Shown piece by piece: positions 62,173 to 64,000 of a stretch of DNA of 64,000 bases. Source of the stretch: Gemmatimonadota bacterium (GTDB lineage Bacteria; Latescibacterota; UBA2968; GCA-2709665). The translations under genes and the position numbers were made by a program. Location: the NCBI GenBank assembly GCA_028877215.1, contig JAPPFJ010000034.1, positions 39,684-103,683 of the forward strand, in the 5' to 3' direction. The notes under the pieces were generated by a model. The model saw nothing but the letters and a program-made list of their open reading frames with translations, searched no databases and had not been told where the DNA came from. Position 1 is the stretch's first letter. Every line of letters starts with the position of its first letter.

Positions 62173-63876
62173 ATGCCTTACCGTACGATGAAGGACAGGG
62201 ATCTGCAGGCCGTGATGCGGGACGGCACGGTGCTGCGCGCGGACGTGTACCGGCCCGACGGGCCGGGACGGTTTCCGGTATTGCTCTGCCGGACACCCTA
62301 CGACAAGGCTGGTGAGAAACAGCTCGAGATCGGTCCGGAGATGGCCGAACGCGGTTACGTGGTGGTCTTGCAGGACGTGCGCGGGCGGTATGCTTCAGAC
62401 GGAGAGTTTCAGCCCGGGTTCTACAGCGCTGATCACCGCGATTCTGAAGACGGCTACGATACGGTGGCTTGGGCGGCTGCACTGCCATGGTCCGACGGCG
62501 GGGTGGGTACATTCGGAAATTCGTACGACGGGTGGACACAGTGGGAACTCGCGCACACGCGGCCGCCGAACCTGGTGGCGATGCTTGCCGGCGGGATTGC
62601 GGCCAACCTGCTGGACAGAGAGCTGAGCGGCGTGCTTCGCCTCGGCCGCGTGATGGATTGGACGATCAACAACCTCTCCGTGGATACGGCGCGACGGGCG
62701 GGGCATTCGTGGAAGGAGAAGGCCAAAGAGGACGCATCCCGGCTCTGGCAGGAACGCGACCGCAGCAAATGGCTGTGGTATCTGCCGCTGATGGACGTCC
62801 CGGAGGATGTCATGCCGGGGATGGGCAGGCACTGGCGGAGGTGGCTTGCGGACCATGCGGCAGACCACTTCGGCTTCCAGAAAAAACACCGGAACGTGGA
62901 CGTCCCCGTGCTGGGTACGGCTGGGTGGTACGATCAACAGATCGGCATCTTCAAGCACTTTACGGGTATGCGCGAGAACGGCGGGAGCGAACGCGCCCGC
63001 CAGAATCAGTTTATGATCGTCGGGCCCTGGACCCACACGCTCCTGGACCTGGACCGGCAGGTGGGCGAGGTGGACTTCGGACCGGAAGCCGTGCGGGACT
63101 TCTACGATATCGCGGATGCGTGGTTTTCCCGCTGGCTGAAAGGGGAGCCGGGCGAGGCCGCGGACTGGCCGCCGTTGCAACTCTTCGTGATGGGGGCCAA
63201 TACCTGGCGCGGCGAGCGTGAATGGCCGCTGAAACGAACGGTGTATACGTCGTTCTACCTGCACAGTTCGGGCCACGCGGATCTACCCACGGGCGCGGGA
63301 TGGCTTTCCATGGAGCCGCCGGGTGAGGAAACGCCGGACGCGTACGGTTACGATCCGAGAGACCCGGTAATGACCCTGTACACCCCGGGCGGCCAGCACG
63401 CGCCGATGGACCAGCGGGTTCTGGACGGACGTCGCGACGTGATGGTGTATATGACGCCGCCGCTGAGCGCGCCGATCGAGGTGACGGGACCCGTCGAGGT
63501 GCGCCTCTTCGCGTCTTCATCGGCCCGGGACACGGACTTTGTGGCCAAGCTGATGGACGTGTGGCCGAACGGTTTCGTCCAGGAGTTGTGTCATGGGATC
63601 GTGCGCGCCCGGTATCGCGAGGCTTTTGATAACCCGTCTTTAATCGAACCCGACAGGGTGTACGAATACACGATCAAAGTGAATCCGACCAGCAATCTGT
63701 ACAGAAAGGGGCACCGGATCCGGCTGGATGTTGCCAGCAGCGACTTTCCGAATTTCAACCGGAACCACAATACCGGTGGCGACGATTACCGCGAGACGGC
63801 GCTGCAGACCGCGCATCAGCGGATCTTCCACGATGCGAACCGGCCGTCGCGCGTAATCTTGCCGGTGATTCCCTGA
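62173..63876 (+). CDS. CocE/NonD family hydrolase (X-Pro dipeptidyl-peptidase-like)
   Basis: Predicted 567-residue alpha/beta hydrolase. The nucleophile elbow is GTFGNSYDGWTQ (S117). The opening RDGTVLRADVYRP and LLCRTPYDK, and the segment VVLQDVRGRYASDGEF that forms the oxyanion region, are standard for CocE/NonD. A C-terminal jelly roll (about 370-567) includes APIEVTGPVEVRLFASSSA and HRIRLDVASSDFPNFNRN. Members hydrolyse esters, amides or acyl-peptides. The stop codon TGA is also the target site of a palindromic element. It is co-directional with the WD40 gene 71 bp upstream. Confidence 0.87.
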   Translation: MPYRTMKDRDLQAVMRDGTVLRADVYRPDGPGRFPVLLCRTPYDKAGEKQLEIGPEMAERGYVVVLQDVRGRYASDGEFQPGFYSADHRDSEDGYDTVAWAAALPWSDGGVGTFGNSYDGWTQWELAHTRPPNLVAMLAGGIAANLLDRELSGVLRLGRVMDWTINNLSVDTARRAGHSWKEKAKEDASRLWQERDRSKWLWYLPLMDVPEDVMPGMGRHWRRWLADHAADHFGFQKKHRNVDVPVLGTAGWYDQQIGIFKHFTGMRENGGSERARQNQFMIVGPWTHTLLDLDRQVGEVDFGPEAVRDFYDIADAWFSRWLKGEPGEAADWPPLQLFVMGANTWRGEREWPLKRTVYTSFYLHSSGHADLPTGAGWLSMEPPGEETPDAYGYDPRDPVMTLYTPGGQHAPMDQRVLDGRRDVMVYMTPPLSAPIEVTGPVEVRLFASSSARDTDFVAKLMDVWPNGFVQELCHGIVRARYREAFDNPSLIEPDRVYEYTIKVNPTSNLYRKGHRIRLDVASSDFPNFNRNHNTGGDDYRETALQTAHQRIFHDANRPSRVILPVIP

Positions 63877-64000
63877 GAAGCTGTTTTAAAATTACCGGTG
63901 AGTTCCCGAGCGCGAGCGAAAAAGTGGCGGTCAAGGCGGGAAAACCCGCCCATATTTGTCTATACGGGCGGGTTTGACCAACGCCGACCGGCGCTTTTGC
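63877..64000. mobile_element. Palindromic element type B, copy 5 (cut by right edge)
   Basis: Begins GAAGCTGTTTTAAAATT directly after the TGA stop of the hydrolase gene and runs out of the window before its right terminal repeat. It matches copy 3 at nearly every base. Inner arms AAACCCGCCC (63942-63951) and GGGCGGGTTT (63966-63975) are perfectly complementary. Confidence 0.85.

Noticed and set aside
1..64000. Intact insertion sequence, prophage, integrase or attachment site
   Set aside because: No transposase, integrase or phage structural motif is found in any frame, and no tRNA is present to serve as an attachment site.

Overview
The window is GC-rich bacterial DNA with dense coding. It looks like an uncultured member of the FCB group, most like Candidatus Latescibacterota or its relatives. 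That placement is inference from gene content and style, not from a marker gene: phytanoyl-CoA-dioxygenase-like oxygenases, sulfatase, DUF6067-like and heparinase-like polysaccharide enzymes, GWxTD-type TPR proteins, a PorV/PorQ-like barrel beside a protein with a type-IX-like C-terminal domain, and a CRTAC1-like VCBS protein with a dockerin-like tail. I see no rRNA, tRNA, CRISPR array or intact transposase.

Region 1 (1-20.5 kb) is mostly carbohydrate catabolism. It holds a dioxygenase and a mannonate-dehydratase-like enzyme on +. A five-gene minus-strand run follows (unknown sugar-binding-like protein, beta-hydroxyacid dehydrogenase, DadA-like oxidase, type I sulfatase, DUF6067-like glycosidase). 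Divergent from it is a plus-strand run: heparinase II/III-like lyase, RraA-like aldolase, Ldh-type dehydrogenase, Gfo/Idh/MocA oxidoreductase, VOC protein, then SDR / YdcF-like / SDR. The set fits use of sulfated, uronate-containing glycans, with lyase, desulfation, keto-sugar reduction, dehydration and aldol cleavage.

Region 2 (20.6-53.4 kb) is envelope biology. It contains a TonB-type receptor with a DUF4249-like lipoprotein, the VCBS protein, a DUF6785-like polytopic membrane protein, a DUF3179 lipoprotein, two large GWxTD-like TPR proteins, and a four-gene cluster (small barrel, TonB-type receptor, large protein with sorting-like C-terminus, PorV-like protein) behind a strong-looking promoter with a 300-nt leader. 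Polytopic GT-C-like proteins, two with C-terminal TPRs, follow. Region 3 (53.5-63.9 kb) is a second soluble catabolic cluster: PhyH oxygenase, two isochorismatase-fold hydrolases, TIM-barrel isomerase, Gfo/Idh/MocA, M20 hydrolase, beta-helix protein coupled to a 14-blade WD40 protein, and a CocE/NonD hydrolase.

The non-coding part is unusually rich in small repeats. There are five copies of a palindromic, transposase-less element with 3-bp TNA target sites. They all lie just after stop codons in the same orientation, and three of them share the TNA target bases with the stop codon. An internal hairpin of this family shows compensatory changes between copies. There are also two copies of a separate 160-bp inverted-repeat element, two families of GTAGGGGC palindromes, and a six-copy array of a 13-mer.
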